Assembly (NCBI RefSeq): GCF_030812295.1
Contig: NZ_JAUSSK010000001.1
Location: 124,001-188,000 of the forward strand
Length of the DNA stretch: 64,000 nucleotides
Origin: Luteibacter jiangsuensis
GTDB lineage: Bacteria > Pseudomonadota > Gammaproteobacteria > Xanthomonadales > Rhodanobacteraceae
Direction: 5' to 3'
Positions 37,545 to 46,519 of this stretch are shown in pieces (positions within the stretch are counted from its first letter, which is position 1; every line of letters begins with the position of its first letter). The notes beneath the pieces were generated by a model. That model ran no database searches, was not told the DNA's origin, and worked only from the letters and a program-made list of their open reading frames with translations. The translations under genes and the position numbers were made by a program.

Positions 37545-38729
37545 CTAAAGGACCGCGGCAGTGTTAGACAATTCCACCTCGGTGCCGTGCGGTCTGGCCA
37601 GCTCGAAATCGCGATACGCGCCGGGGTCGCCGGCCATGCCGGCTTCGGCGGCCTTCGCGATGTTGTACATCTCGCGCGCCGTTACGTAGTGCAGCACGTG
37701 TCGCTTGCCGTCGTTGTAGGCGGATTCGAGGTAGGCGTGCATGTCGTCGACCGGCTTGCCCAGCAACGTGTCCATGTCGCCTTCCTGCGTGCCGTGCGTG
37801 TGAACCTTGATGAATACCCATTCCGGCCGTCCCTCGACATGGATGCCGGTCCGAACCCACTGGTCCACGCGGGACGGCGTGGGCGGGCAGCCGCGACGGA
37901 TATCCGAATTCTCGATGCGTGGAACGATGCCGAAGCGACGGTTCTTCCAGTTGAGGCCGAGCACACCCTGGATGATCAGGAGGTCGCCTGACGGCTTGCC
38001 GCCCACCCGCATGGGAACGCCGGTATCGTGTGACTTGCACTTATGCGGGTCGTCTGTCGCGTAGTAGATCGCGTTCGACATGCGTGTCTGCGTGTCGCTG
38101 GGCGCGGAGGGCAGGGTGAAGTCGGCATAGCAACCCAGCTCGCGCAGCAGGATGAGTTCGTTGTCGATGCCGCACCAGCGGCCGTCGGCGCGCGAGTTGT
38201 CCAGGCACCAGTTGCCGTGGATGAAAGCGAAGCGAAGCTGTCCGGTGACCGGATCGCGTGGCAGCGCACCGTGCTTCTCGTGCAGAAGCCGGTTGAAGCG
38301 GTCCATCGTGGCGACGAAGTTTTCCGGCGTGTCGTTGTCGTGATGCAGGTGGATCTCGATTTCACCGTAGCCGTCGGCGCAGAGCGCGGCGATCTTGTCC
38401 AGGTGCTCCTCGACGTATTCCTCTTCGGGATAGAAGAAGCTGTGCTGGGGTACGCGCCCGTCGGCGTCACGGTGGCGCGATGCCATGGCCCGGTACTCGT
38501 CGCACCAGCGGTCGACACGGCGGCGCTGGGTATCCATGTCGACGCGGCCCCAGTTCGGCTCGAAATGGTCGACGAAGCAGAACAGTACGTGCACGGGGCC
38601 CTCGACCTTCGGCGGCGCGCGCCGGGTCAGGTATCCCCACAGCCAGTACTGCATGTTGCGCGCGCGGATCGCCGCGGTCACCGCGATGGCGACGAGCAGG
38701 ATGAAGGCGAGAAGAACGATGGCGATCAC
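37545..38729 (-). CDS. Polysaccharide deacetylase-like protein, membrane-anchored
   Basis: The 394-residue protein starts at GTG 38729, which overlaps the upstream glycosyltransferase stop (GTGA) and puts the anchor VIAIVLLAFILLVAIAVTAA at the N-terminus. The soluble part has VLFCFVDHFEPNWG (candidate catalytic Asp/His), EIEIHLHHDNDTPENF (metal-binding H-x-H-H), HGNWCLDNS and a later NDPHKCKSHD-like stretch. This resembles distant CE4-type deacetylases. It could act on N-acetyl groups of the exopolysaccharide from the periplasmic side. Family assignment is by motif resemblance only. It is the last gene of the 23-kb operon. Confidence 0.62.
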   Translation of the reverse strand: MIAIVLLAFILLVAIAVTAAIRARNMQYWLWGYLTRRAPPKVEGPVHVLFCFVDHFEPNWGRVDMDTQRRRVDRWCDEYRAMASRHRDADGRVPQHSFFYPEEEYVEEHLDKIAALCADGYGEIEIHLHHDNDTPENFVATMDRFNRLLHEKHGALPRDPVTGQLRFAFIHGNWCLDNSRADGRWCGIDNELILLRELGCYADFTLPSAPSDTQTRMSNAIYYATDDPHKCKSHDTGVPMRVGGKPSGDLLIIQGVLGLNWKNRRFGIVPRIENSDIRRGCPPTPSRVDQWVRTGIHVEGRPEWVFIKVHTHGTQEGDMDTLLGKPVDDMHAYLESAYNDGKRHVLHYVTAREMYNIAKAAEAGMAGDPGAYRDFELARPHGTEVELSNTAAVL

Positions 38730-39892
38730 GCGGATGCTCCGGTCGGGACCAGGGTGAGCAACTGCTCGGCATTGTTGCGCCACTGCCGCTCGCTGGCGAT
38801 ATAGGCTCGTGCGGCATGGCCGACACGTTTGCGCTCGTCGGCACGCTGGGCCAGTTCGAGCACGCGTTCGACGCAAGCCGTCGCATCGCCGCGCGGGAAC
38901 AACCAGCCGGTATGGCCGTCGACGATCACTTCCGCCACCGGCGCGTAGTCCGGCGCGACCACCGCCACGCCCATGCCCATGAACTCGAACAACTTCATGG
39001 GGGAGCCATAATGATTGGAATTCGGCAGCACGGCGTAGTCCATGCAGGCGATCCAGCTGGCCACCTCCTCGTGCGGGACACGGCCCGGCAGGAGCACGCG
39101 ATCGGAAAGCCCTCGCGCCGCGATCAGTTCGCGCACCGCCGGCAAGGTCTTGCCGTCGCCGACGAAGACCAGGGCGAGATCGGGTACGCCGTCGAGGCGA
39201 TTGGCGATGGCCTCGACGAAGCTGTCCATGCCGTGCCAGTGGGCGAATGCCCCGATGTGGCCGCAGACGGTGCGGCCGGTGAGCCCGCGCTCGGCGCGCA
39301 GGCGGTCGCGATCGAAACGGGCGGGATCGAAGCGGGGCAGGTCCACGGCATTGGGGGACACGACGGAGGGAGCGATATCGCCATACGCCTGCCCGGCGAT
39401 ATCGCGAAAGTAGCTGGAGATGAAGACGAGACCGGTGGCGTTGCGCAGGCACCAGCCTTCGATCCGGCGTGCCAGGGCTTTCATCGTCAGCGGGCGCACG
39501 CGATCGACCAGGGCGGAATCGTTGATCTCGAGCACCAGCGGAATACCGCGCTGGCGCGCCAGCCAGACGGTGGCGAAGAGGAACAGCGAATAGCGTTCGT
39601 AGATGAGTTCCGGCGCGGCGTGGCGCCATGCCCGGCCCATGCGCAGGAGGGTGACCGCGTTGTAGAGCAGTTCGAAGGCCTCGAAGACGATCCCGGGAAG
39701 CCGTGTCACCAGGCCGGCGATCCTCCCGCGGCCGGACGAGGCCGCGGTATCGGTTTCCCTTTCAGGATCGGCGCCCGGAAACGACATCACGTCCACGTGG
39801 TGGTCCAGTTCGCGGAGTGCGCCCACGATGCCGCGGATATGCACGCCTTCGACATGGCGGCCACGCGTGCGGTGATGATAGAGGATCCTCAC
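38726..39892 (-). CDS. Glycosyltransferase family 4 protein
   Basis: The 388-residue cytoplasmic GT-B glycosyltransferase has an N-terminal acceptor-side domain (RILYHHRTRGRHVEGVHIRG) and a C-terminal nucleotide-sugar domain with VCGHIGAFAHWHGMDSF, VFVGDGKTLP and the KLFEFMGMGVAVVAPD E-x7-E-like donor motif. It adds one sugar to the growing repeat unit; the sugar is unknown. GTG 39892 overlaps the upstream deacetylase stop (GTGA). Confidence 0.85.
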   Translation of the reverse strand: MRILYHHRTRGRHVEGVHIRGIVGALRELDHHVDVMSFPGADPERETDTAASSGRGRIAGLVTRLPGIVFEAFELLYNAVTLLRMGRAWRHAAPELIYERYSLFLFATVWLARQRGIPLVLEINDSALVDRVRPLTMKALARRIEGWCLRNATGLVFISSYFRDIAGQAYGDIAPSVVSPNAVDLPRFDPARFDRDRLRAERGLTGRTVCGHIGAFAHWHGMDSFVEAIANRLDGVPDLALVFVGDGKTLPAVRELIAARGLSDRVLLPGRVPHEEVASWIACMDYAVLPNSNHYGSPMKLFEFMGMGVAVVAPDYAPVAEVIVDGHTGWLFPRGDATACVERVLELAQRADERKRVGHAARAYIASERQWRNNAEQLLTLVPTGASA

Positions 39893-40527
39893 GACGCGGT
39901 TCCCGGCAGGGCGGCGAAGCGCATGCCCTCGCCGAGCCACTCCGGCAGGAGCACGTCCAGTGCCAGGGCCGCCTTGTCGCTGTCGTCGTGCATGAGCACG
40001 ATATCGCCGGCGGCTGGCGGATCGCCGCGCAGACGCGCGATCAGCGCTTCCGTCGGCCTGTCCTGGTAGTCGAGGCTGTCGTATGACCAGTAGACGAAGC
40101 TGCGCTTGTGCCGGACGAAGTGCGCGAGCAGCGGCGCGCCCACATAGCCATGTGGCGGGCGCATGCGGTGGTGCGGACGGTCGTCGAACAGGCGCAGCAG
40201 CGCATCGGTGCGATGCACCTCGTCGAGCTGCCTGGCCAGGGTCATGTTACGGAAGGACCAATGGCTGTACGAGTGGTTGCCGACCATGTGTCCTTCATCC
40301 ACGATCCGCTGGACGATGTCCGGATGCCGTTCGATCTTTTCGCCTACCAGGAAGAAGCTGGCCTTCACTCCATGCTTGGCCAGGGTATCGAGAAGCCGCG
40401 GCGTGTAGCCGGGCTCCGGACCGTCGTCGAAGCTGAGGTAGCGCAGCGCCGAGTCGCGCGTGCGGGTCAGCACGAGGTTCTCCGGCAGCAATCCGAGCAG
40501 GTCGTGCTTCTTGAGTTTCCAGTTCAT
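39889..40527 (-). CDS. Polysaccharide deacetylase (NodB/CE4 family)
   Basis: The compact 212-residue CE4 protein carries all five motifs: LSFDDGPEPG (motif 1, D-D metal/catalytic), GNHSYSH (motif 2, His metal ligands), RPPHGY (motif 3), DSLDYQ (motif 4) and IVLMHDDS (motif 5 His). No signal peptide is visible, so it may act on a lipid-linked intermediate at the cytoplasmic face or be exported otherwise. It overlaps both neighbours by 4 bases. Confidence 0.9.
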   Translation of the reverse strand: MNWKLKKHDLLGLLPENLVLTRTRDSALRYLSFDDGPEPGYTPRLLDTLAKHGVKASFFLVGEKIERHPDIVQRIVDEGHMVGNHSYSHWSFRNMTLARQLDEVHRTDALLRLFDDRPHHRMRPPHGYVGAPLLAHFVRHKRSFVYWSYDSLDYQDRPTEALIARLRGDPPAAGDIVLMHDDSDKAALALDVLLPEWLGEGMRFAALPGTAS

Positions 40528-41696
40528 GCGTTGGCGCCAAGGTGGGCGGGGGCTTCGGCGGCGACACGGCCGAGCACGCGCTCGAGCCGGTCGATATTCT
40601 CGTCCCAGCGGAAAGTCGCGGCGTGCGCCGCGATGGCGGCGGGATCGAAATGACGCTCGAACACCTCCACCAGCGCCGTTCCGAGTTCATGGGGCTGGTG
40701 TGGCGGCACGAGGATGCCCGCGTGGTGGGGCACCACTTCGGGAATGCCGCCGACCGCGGTCGCGACGATCGGCGTGCCGCATGCCATCGCCTCGAGGATC
40801 ACGTTCGGCACGCCTTCGTTGTGGCTGGGCAGGCAAAGCACGTTCGCGGCCTGGAACCAGTCCGCCAGCGCGGCGTGATCCACCGCACCTTCGAAATGCA
40901 CGGCCGGTGCGCAGCACAGGGAAGCCGCGCGGTCCTCGAGGTTGGCACGGCTCGCGCCTTCGCCCACGTAGACCAGGCGCGCGTCGTGGTGCCGTTTCGC
41001 GAGGATGGGAAACGCCTCGATCAGGTCGTGACAGCCCTTGGTCGCCTTGAGATTGCCCACGTAGAGCACGATCGGTACCTCGGGCGGCAGGCCGAGGCGC
41101 AGCCGTGCGGCGGCCCTGTCGCCGCGGTGGAAGATGCGCGTGTCGACGCCGTTGTAAATCGTCTCCACGCCCTCGGGGCGCGCACCGAGTTCGATGGCCT
41201 TGCGCGCGAGTGCCTTGCTCACCGTGATCACGGCGCCCGCGCCACGCAGGGCGGATCTGATCTGCGGCCGGCGCAGGCGCGCGGCGGCCTGCATGTTGAG
41301 GTCGCTGCCGTGCACCTTGACGACGTAGGGGATGCCGAGCAGGCGCGCCACCCAGGCTCCACCTGCCGCGTCCGGATATGCCCAGCTTGCCAGGATCACG
41401 TCGTAGCGGGCACGGCGCAGGTCGCGGCCGCGCTGCCACATCACGCAAGCGAAGAAGCAGAGCGCGTTGAGGAAACGGCCGATGCCGGGCGGGTGGTAGA
41501 ACGTGAAGTGGTCACGCCGGATGCCGGGGACGTCCACCGTGCCCTTCACTCCGCCCATGCGCTCGCGGAAATCGACGGCCGTGAGCACGTCCACCTCGTG
41601 GCGCTCCGCCAGGCGCTGGAATTGCTGCCGGTTGAACGTGCCACGGCGGGGATCCCATGGCGTGGGAAAGAGATTGGTGAGCACCAGGATCTTCAT
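40524..41696 (-). CDS. Glycosyltransferase family 4 protein
   Basis: The 390-residue GT-B transferase has KILVLTNLFPTPWDPRRGTF at the N-terminus, KVHGSDLN acceptor-side motif, ETIYNGVDTRIFH, VLYVGNLKATKGCHDL, and the donor motif HNEGVPNVILEAMACGTPIV. It is probably involved in building the exopolysaccharide repeat unit. ATG 41696 overlaps the upstream glycosyltransferase stop (ATGA). It is similar in outline to the sugar transferases of exosortase-type loci. Confidence 0.88.
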   Translation of the reverse strand: MKILVLTNLFPTPWDPRRGTFNRQQFQRLAERHEVDVLTAVDFRERMGGVKGTVDVPGIRRDHFTFYHPPGIGRFLNALCFFACVMWQRGRDLRRARYDVILASWAYPDAAGGAWVARLLGIPYVVKVHGSDLNMQAAARLRRPQIRSALRGAGAVITVSKALARKAIELGARPEGVETIYNGVDTRIFHRGDRAAARLRLGLPPEVPIVLYVGNLKATKGCHDLIEAFPILAKRHHDARLVYVGEGASRANLEDRAASLCCAPAVHFEGAVDHAALADWFQAANVLCLPSHNEGVPNVILEAMACGTPIVATAVGGIPEVVPHHAGILVPPHQPHELGTALVEVFERHFDPAAIAAHAATFRWDENIDRLERVLGRVAAEAPAHLGANA

Positions 41697-42811
41697 GACG
41701 CATGCTCCATGTCGCCGAAGTAGAGCCGGCCATAGCGCGCGGCCATGGCTTCCATCGATCCGTGCGCCTCCACCCAGGCACGCGCCGCGAGGCCCAGCGT
41801 GGAGGCACGCTGCGTCGCATGCAACAGGTCGAGGATGGCCGCGGCCAGCGCCGACGGATCGCACGGCGGTACCAGGTGCCCGGTGGTCCCATCGTGCACG
41901 ATCTCCGCATTGCCGCCCACGTCGGTCGCGACGATGGGCAGGCCGGCGGCGCAGGCTTCCAGGAGGGCCATGGAATAGCCTTCGGTCACCGAGGAGAGCG
42001 CGAACAGGTCGAAACCCTGGAGCAGGTCGCGCACGTCGTTGCGATCTCCCAGGAAGTGCACGCAACCGGCCACGCCTTCGTCGAAGGCGGCGGCGCGCAA
42101 GGTCTCGCGCAACTCCCCGTCGCCGACCAGGACCAGCGCGGTATCCGGCCGGGTATGGCGGACGATGCGGAAGGCGCGGATCAGGCTCATCTGGTCCTTG
42201 GCCCAGTTCAGCCGACCCACGCTTCCGATGATGCGGGTGCCACGCGGTACCCGGATCAATCGGGTGAGACGTTCGTGCATGATGTCGGAGGCGATGTCGA
42301 AGCCGTCGAGCACGATGCCATTCGGCACCACGCAGGTCTTCGCCGCCGGCGCGATGCCGCGCCTTACCGCATCCACGCGCGCGGCTTCGCAGACGGCGAC
42401 GACGGCATCGGTGGCCTTGAGCGCGCGGCGGAAAAGCCATTCGCGGCGACCAGGCTTCCTTTGCGCGCCCATGCCGTGGCGGGTGTTCACCACCTGGCGG
42501 ATACCCATGCCCGCGCTGGCGAGCACCGCCTGGTAATGCGCCACGGCGTTATGCGTGTGCAGCACCTCGGTGTGGTGCGCGGCCAGCAGTTGACGCGCGC
42601 GGCCAAGGGCGCGCAGGTCGAAACCGGTGCGCTTATGGCAGGCGGCGACGGGAATGCCCAGTGAGTCCAGCTCACCCGCCAGCGAACCGCGCTCGAACAG
42701 GCACACCACCTGCACCTTGTGGCCTTGCCGATGCTGTTCCTTGACCAGGTCCAGGACCATGCGTTCGAGGCCGCCGCGATTGAGGTTCTCGACGAAGTGG
42801 GTGATGTTCAC
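41693..42811 (-). CDS. Glycosyltransferase family 4 protein (exosortase-locus stp2-like)
   Basis: The 372-residue GT-B glycosyltransferase begins ITHFVENLNRGGLERMVLDL, a signature start of the sugar transferases (TIGR03088-like) in exosortase-A polysaccharide loci. It has VVPNGIVLDGF, IIGSVGRLNWAKDQ, LVLVGDGELR and SVTEGYSMALLEACAAGLPIV donor motifs. It starts at ATG 42811, overlapping the CapK-like gene's stop by ATGA. Confidence 0.87.
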   Translation of the reverse strand: MNITHFVENLNRGGLERMVLDLVKEQHRQGHKVQVVCLFERGSLAGELDSLGIPVAACHKRTGFDLRALGRARQLLAAHHTEVLHTHNAVAHYQAVLASAGMGIRQVVNTRHGMGAQRKPGRREWLFRRALKATDAVVAVCEAARVDAVRRGIAPAAKTCVVPNGIVLDGFDIASDIMHERLTRLIRVPRGTRIIGSVGRLNWAKDQMSLIRAFRIVRHTRPDTALVLVGDGELRETLRAAAFDEGVAGCVHFLGDRNDVRDLLQGFDLFALSSVTEGYSMALLEACAAGLPIVATDVGGNAEIVHDGTTGHLVPPCDPSALAAAILDLLHATQRASTLGLAARAWVEAHGSMEAMAARYGRLYFGDMEHAS

Positions 42812-44163
42812 GAGGCCAGCTCCGAAACGGTGACACGCAGCTTTCCACTGCGGGTCAGCGGGATGTCGTCGACGAAGTGGCAGTGCAGTTCGGCGCTGTC
42901 ACCCAGCACCTTGCCCACTTCGCGGCGAATGTAGTCGAGCGAGGCATCGTCGAATCCACGGCCTCGCACGATCGATAGGTCGAGCCGGTCGAGCCGTCGC
43001 TGGACGAGCTGGAAGCGTGCGAGCCCCGGGACGTCCTTGAGCATGTGCGGGAAGAATTCGCCCGGAAGGATGTGGCCGGCGGGAGTCCGTATGGCGTCGA
43101 GCTTGCGGCCGTCGACCGAGGCAAGCATGGGCAGGCCCCGGCCACAGGCGCATGTGGAGGTGGCGTACGTGGCCATGTCGCCGTTGACATAGCGGATGAA
43201 TGGCATGCCGTAATTGAACAGGTCGGTGATGGCGACCTCGCCGCTTCCGCCGACGGCCGGCATGCCTTCGTGGTCGAGTGTCTCGACCACGAGGTGGTCC
43301 GCGTTCACGTGCAGGCCCTGGCGATGCTCGCATTCGGAAGCGATCAGCATGAATTCCCGACAGCCGTAGGTGTTGTAGGCGGGTGCGCCGAAGGCCCTCT
43401 CGATGAGGTCGCGTTGGAACGGATGCAGGGCTTCGGCGGCGCCGATGACGGAGACCGGGCGCGCCACCTGGCGATTGTTCGCCAGCAGCCATTCGGCCAG
43501 GCGGACAAGCGGCCCGACATAGCCGACGACGACCTCCGGACGGTAGGCGTCGATGGCGTCGGCGTAACCGGCCATGTTCGACTCGTTCATGTGGAAACTG
43601 TCGAGCAGCTTGCGTGCGAACACGGCGTTGTAGACGCGGTCCTTCAAGCGGTGCATCGCGCTGGGATTGCCGACGGCGCCACCCCAGAGGAACAGCGTCC
43701 GGCGGCCCATCCGCGAACCGGCCCAGCCGTAGCCGCGCCACATCACGGCCACGCGGCGGTCGTTGCTTTCGCGGGTGAACCCGAAACGCAGCGGTTCGCC
43801 CGTGGAGCCGCCGGTGGCCTTGTAGCCCAGCGATGCCTTCAGCGGCGTGGCCTTGATTTCGTCGGCGTTGTCGCGGATATCCGCCTTGGTCAATACGGGG
43901 AGCCTTGCATAGTCGTCCATGTCACGGATGTCCCGCGGCACGATGCCCAGCGCGTCCCAGCGACGCCTGTAGTACGGCACCTCGCGATAGCACCAGTCGA
44001 GCAGGCGTTTCAGCCGCTGGAACTGCAGGGCCTGCACTTCCTCGGGGGCCAGCCACTGGTCCCGCTCGTAGCGGCGCATGTACGTGGGCGTGTCGCGACG
44101 ACGCAGGCCGCCTTCGTATGCGGGCCAGACGATGCGGCGAAAGGCGGTCTCGTAGAGATTCAT
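42808..44163 (-). CDS. CapK/phenylacetate-CoA ligase family AMP-ligase
   Basis: The 451-residue member of the ANL superfamily of adenylating enzymes has the P-loop KATGGSTGEPLRFGFTRES (residues ~118-136), the aromatic YGCREFMLIASE motif and the C-terminal lysine context PLTRSGKLRVTVSEL. CapK-like proteins occur in capsule loci and probably activate an acyl or amino acid for attachment to a sugar, although no product is proven here. It is flanked by a glycosyltransferase and the ligase, each with ATGA overlap. Confidence 0.82.
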   Translation of the reverse strand: MNLYETAFRRIVWPAYEGGLRRRDTPTYMRRYERDQWLAPEEVQALQFQRLKRLLDWCYREVPYYRRRWDALGIVPRDIRDMDDYARLPVLTKADIRDNADEIKATPLKASLGYKATGGSTGEPLRFGFTRESNDRRVAVMWRGYGWAGSRMGRRTLFLWGGAVGNPSAMHRLKDRVYNAVFARKLLDSFHMNESNMAGYADAIDAYRPEVVVGYVGPLVRLAEWLLANNRQVARPVSVIGAAEALHPFQRDLIERAFGAPAYNTYGCREFMLIASECEHRQGLHVNADHLVVETLDHEGMPAVGGSGEVAITDLFNYGMPFIRYVNGDMATYATSTCACGRGLPMLASVDGRKLDAIRTPAGHILPGEFFPHMLKDVPGLARFQLVQRRLDRLDLSIVRGRGFDDASLDYIRREVGKVLGDSAELHCHFVDDIPLTRSGKLRVTVSELAS

Positions 44164-45422
44164 ACGGTTCGCAGGAGCACGGCGACGAGGACGAACAAGG
44201 CGAAGACGCTGCATGCCCCCGCGGGCAGCCAACGCCATCCTCCGTTGGAGAGCCGGAACATCGGCAGGGTCGGCCAGCGACGGCGCGCACCCACGTAGTA
44301 GCCGGCGACCATGGCGGCGATCAGGTAAAGCACCACCATGTAGCTGCGGCTGAGGAAGAACGCCGCCGCGAACAGGCCACACAGGGAAAGCAGAAGGGTC
44401 AGAGCCATCTGCCGCTCCGCGGCCCATTCGGCCTCGACTGTGGGATCGGCACCGGTGGGGCCATGGTGGCGGACGATCGTCAGCATCATCCAGAAGCCGT
44501 AGCCGACGAAGGCGAGCCAGAGCACGAAGCCGATGAAGCCGGTCTCCGCCAGCACGAGCACGAACGAGTTGTGCGCGGTCAGGTCGTTGTACTCGGTGAA
44601 ATTGCCCGGGCCGACGCCGAACGCGGGATGCTCGCGGAACATCTCCAGGCCGGAGTACCAGGCGTCCACGCGACCCGCGGCCGACTCCTCGCCGGCATCC
44701 AGTTCTTCCATCCGCGAGGAGAGTAGCTTCATCGCGGCAAGTCCGACGACGCCGATCGCGCCCGCGACAAGGGCTCCCTTGCGGTACCAGACATAGCAAC
44801 CGGCGACGACCAGCACCGCCAGCATGGCGCCGCGCGAGTTGGTGAGATAAGTGCCATAGAGCAGGAGCAGGGCCGCCCCGAGCCAGACCGGGCGCATCGC
44901 GCCGGCGCCGCGTCTGCCAAGGAACACCGCCATGGGCAGGGTCGCCGCGAACAGGAGGCCGAGATCGTTCGGATCGTTGAAGATGCCCACGTACTGGATG
45001 CGCCCGCCTTCGCTCAACGGCGTGCCTGTCCAGCCCACGCCGGTGCTCGCCTGCTCGACGCCGTGCAGTGCGAGCACCGTTGCACAAGCCACGAACACGC
45101 CCATGGCGATGCGCACCCGCTTCTGCGTGCCGCACGCGGCACCGAAGACGAAGAAGGCGATCACCACCGGACCGAAGCGGGCCAGTTCGTCGAGCGCGCC
45201 GCCGGCCCAGCCGTTGCTCATCTGCGAGATCATCAGGATCAGCAGGAAGGCGGGCAGGATCACGAACTGCGGTGCTTCGAAGGTCTTCGACCGCGATGCC
45301 AGCCACATGGCGAAGGCCATCAGCAACACCACCGGGAGGATGGGCACGGTCTCCAGGCCGGCTATGTAGTCCTGGGGACGGATGATGGTAAGTACGACGT
45401 AGAGGAGGATCAGGGGGAACAT
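44160..45422 (-). CDS. O-antigen ligase/polymerase-like protein (exosortase-type O-ligase)
   Basis: The 420-residue polytopic membrane protein has about 10-12 helices with a large periplasmic loop. The stretch YIRPQDY-like (LTIIRPQDYIAGL) at the start and the motif IQYVGIFNDPNDLGLLF (residues ~140-156) are highly characteristic of the probable O-glycosylation ligases seen with exosortase A; AHNSFVLVLAETGFIGFVLW is the Wzy/WaaL periplasmic histidine region. It likely polymerises repeat units or transfers glycan to an acceptor. ATG 45422 lies 13 bases inside the upstream deacetylase gene. Confidence 0.82.
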   Translation of the reverse strand: MFPLILLYVVLTIIRPQDYIAGLETVPILPVVLLMAFAMWLASRSKTFEAPQFVILPAFLLILMISQMSNGWAGGALDELARFGPVVIAFFVFGAACGTQKRVRIAMGVFVACATVLALHGVEQASTGVGWTGTPLSEGGRIQYVGIFNDPNDLGLLFAATLPMAVFLGRRGAGAMRPVWLGAALLLLYGTYLTNSRGAMLAVLVVAGCYVWYRKGALVAGAIGVVGLAAMKLLSSRMEELDAGEESAAGRVDAWYSGLEMFREHPAFGVGPGNFTEYNDLTAHNSFVLVLAETGFIGFVLWLAFVGYGFWMMLTIVRHHGPTGADPTVEAEWAAERQMALTLLLSLCGLFAAAFFLSRSYMVVLYLIAAMVAGYYVGARRRWPTLPMFRLSNGGWRWLPAGACSVFALFVLVAVLLRTV

Positions 45423-46519
45423 GGTTGTTCCCTCGGTCCGGCCGCCTGGTGGGCGGGGGTGGGATAGCTCATCAGTTGCGGCAAGGCGAGCATCGCGGCG
45501 AACCAGCCGGGGCCCATGTTGCTTTCCACCGGCAGACGGTAGAGCGAGTAACGGTTCTCGCTGGGTTCCGCGTTGGTTCCACAGACGTAGCTGCAGGCGA
45601 GCTGGAATCCGGCATGGCGGGTAGCCGAGATCACGTCGTCGTTATAGGCGCGGTCGCCACCCACCGGATAGGACATCAGCACGGCGGGATTGCGCAGTTC
45701 GCGGTCCAGCGTGGCCTTGGATGCGCGGATCTCGCGTTCCATCTCTTCGCGCGGAAGACGTGCGAGCATGCGGTGGTGCACGCCGTGCGAACCGAATTCG
45801 AACCCGGCCGCCTCCATTTCGCGTGCCTGGTCCCAGGTCATGGGGCGGCAGTCGACGGGGCGGGCGGTCGCCGAAGGCATGTCCCACTCCACTTCGAGCC
45901 TCTCGATCATCGCGCTCTGCGCGAACGCGTCGAGCCATTTCATGCGCAGGAGCACGTTGCCGGCGATGCGGCGACGCGCCGACCGGTCAGGTGGCAGCAC
46001 CACGTCGATCGACAGTTCCGGAAGGACGAGCCGCGCCGCCGTCGTGAGCAGGATCATGTGCACCAGCCAGTCGTACGCATACGGACGGCCCGTGTCGATG
46101 TGTCCGGTGGAGACGAAGAACGTCGCCGGCACGCCGACCTCGTCCAGGATCGGGGCGGCGATCCGGTAGTTGTCGTCATAGCCGTCATCGAAGGTCACCG
46201 CCACGGTGTCCGGCGGCAAGGCCTCGCCCGCGTCGAGGGCAGCCACGATGTCGGTCAGCCGCATCGGCCGGAAGTATTTCCTGATACGCATCATCTGCTC
46301 GCGGAACTCGGCGGGCGGCGTGCTGATGAGTTCGAGGTCGAAGCCGAACGTGTCCGGGTCCGGCAGCGGCATCACGCGGTGGTAGGCGAGGATGCGCAAG
46401 TCGCGTTGCCACCACGCGCGCACACGTTGCAGCGAATGCAGCAGGCCGCTGGAATAGCACAACTCGCCGAGCCGGCCACGAATACCGGGAGCTCCGCGCG
46501 GGGGCATGGGGGTCACCAT
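45410..46519 (-). CDS. Polysaccharide deacetylase family protein
   Basis: The 369-residue CE4-like protein has ILAYHRVMP, VAVTFDDGYDDNY (motif 1), FEFGSHGVHHRML (motif 2 histidines), LMSYPVGGDRAYND and a long insert (~155-225) between motifs. It has no signal peptide. It is the third deacetylase-type gene in the operon. ATG 46519 overlaps the GT2 stop by 7 bases; GTG 46516 would give a 4-base GTGA overlap and is equally plausible. Confidence 0.85.
   Translation of the reverse strand: MVTPMPPRGAPGIRGRLGELCYSSGLLHSLQRVRAWWQRDLRILAYHRVMPLPDPDTFGFDLELISTPPAEFREQMMRIRKYFRPMRLTDIVAALDAGEALPPDTVAVTFDDGYDDNYRIAAPILDEVGVPATFFVSTGHIDTGRPYAYDWLVHMILLTTAARLVLPELSIDVVLPPDRSARRRIAGNVLLRMKWLDAFAQSAMIERLEVEWDMPSATARPVDCRPMTWDQAREMEAAGFEFGSHGVHHRMLARLPREEMEREIRASKATLDRELRNPAVLMSYPVGGDRAYNDDVISATRHAGFQLACSYVCGTNAEPSENRYSLYRLPVESNMGPGWFAAMLALPQLMSYPTPAHQAAGPREQPCSP

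Noticed and set aside
37545-39629. A single 694-residue protein covering deacetylase and glycosyltransferase DNA
   Set aside because: The N-terminal half is out of frame with the glycosyltransferase and is Arg-rich shadow translation; the GTG at 38729 gives a normal GTGA overlap and a membrane anchor.
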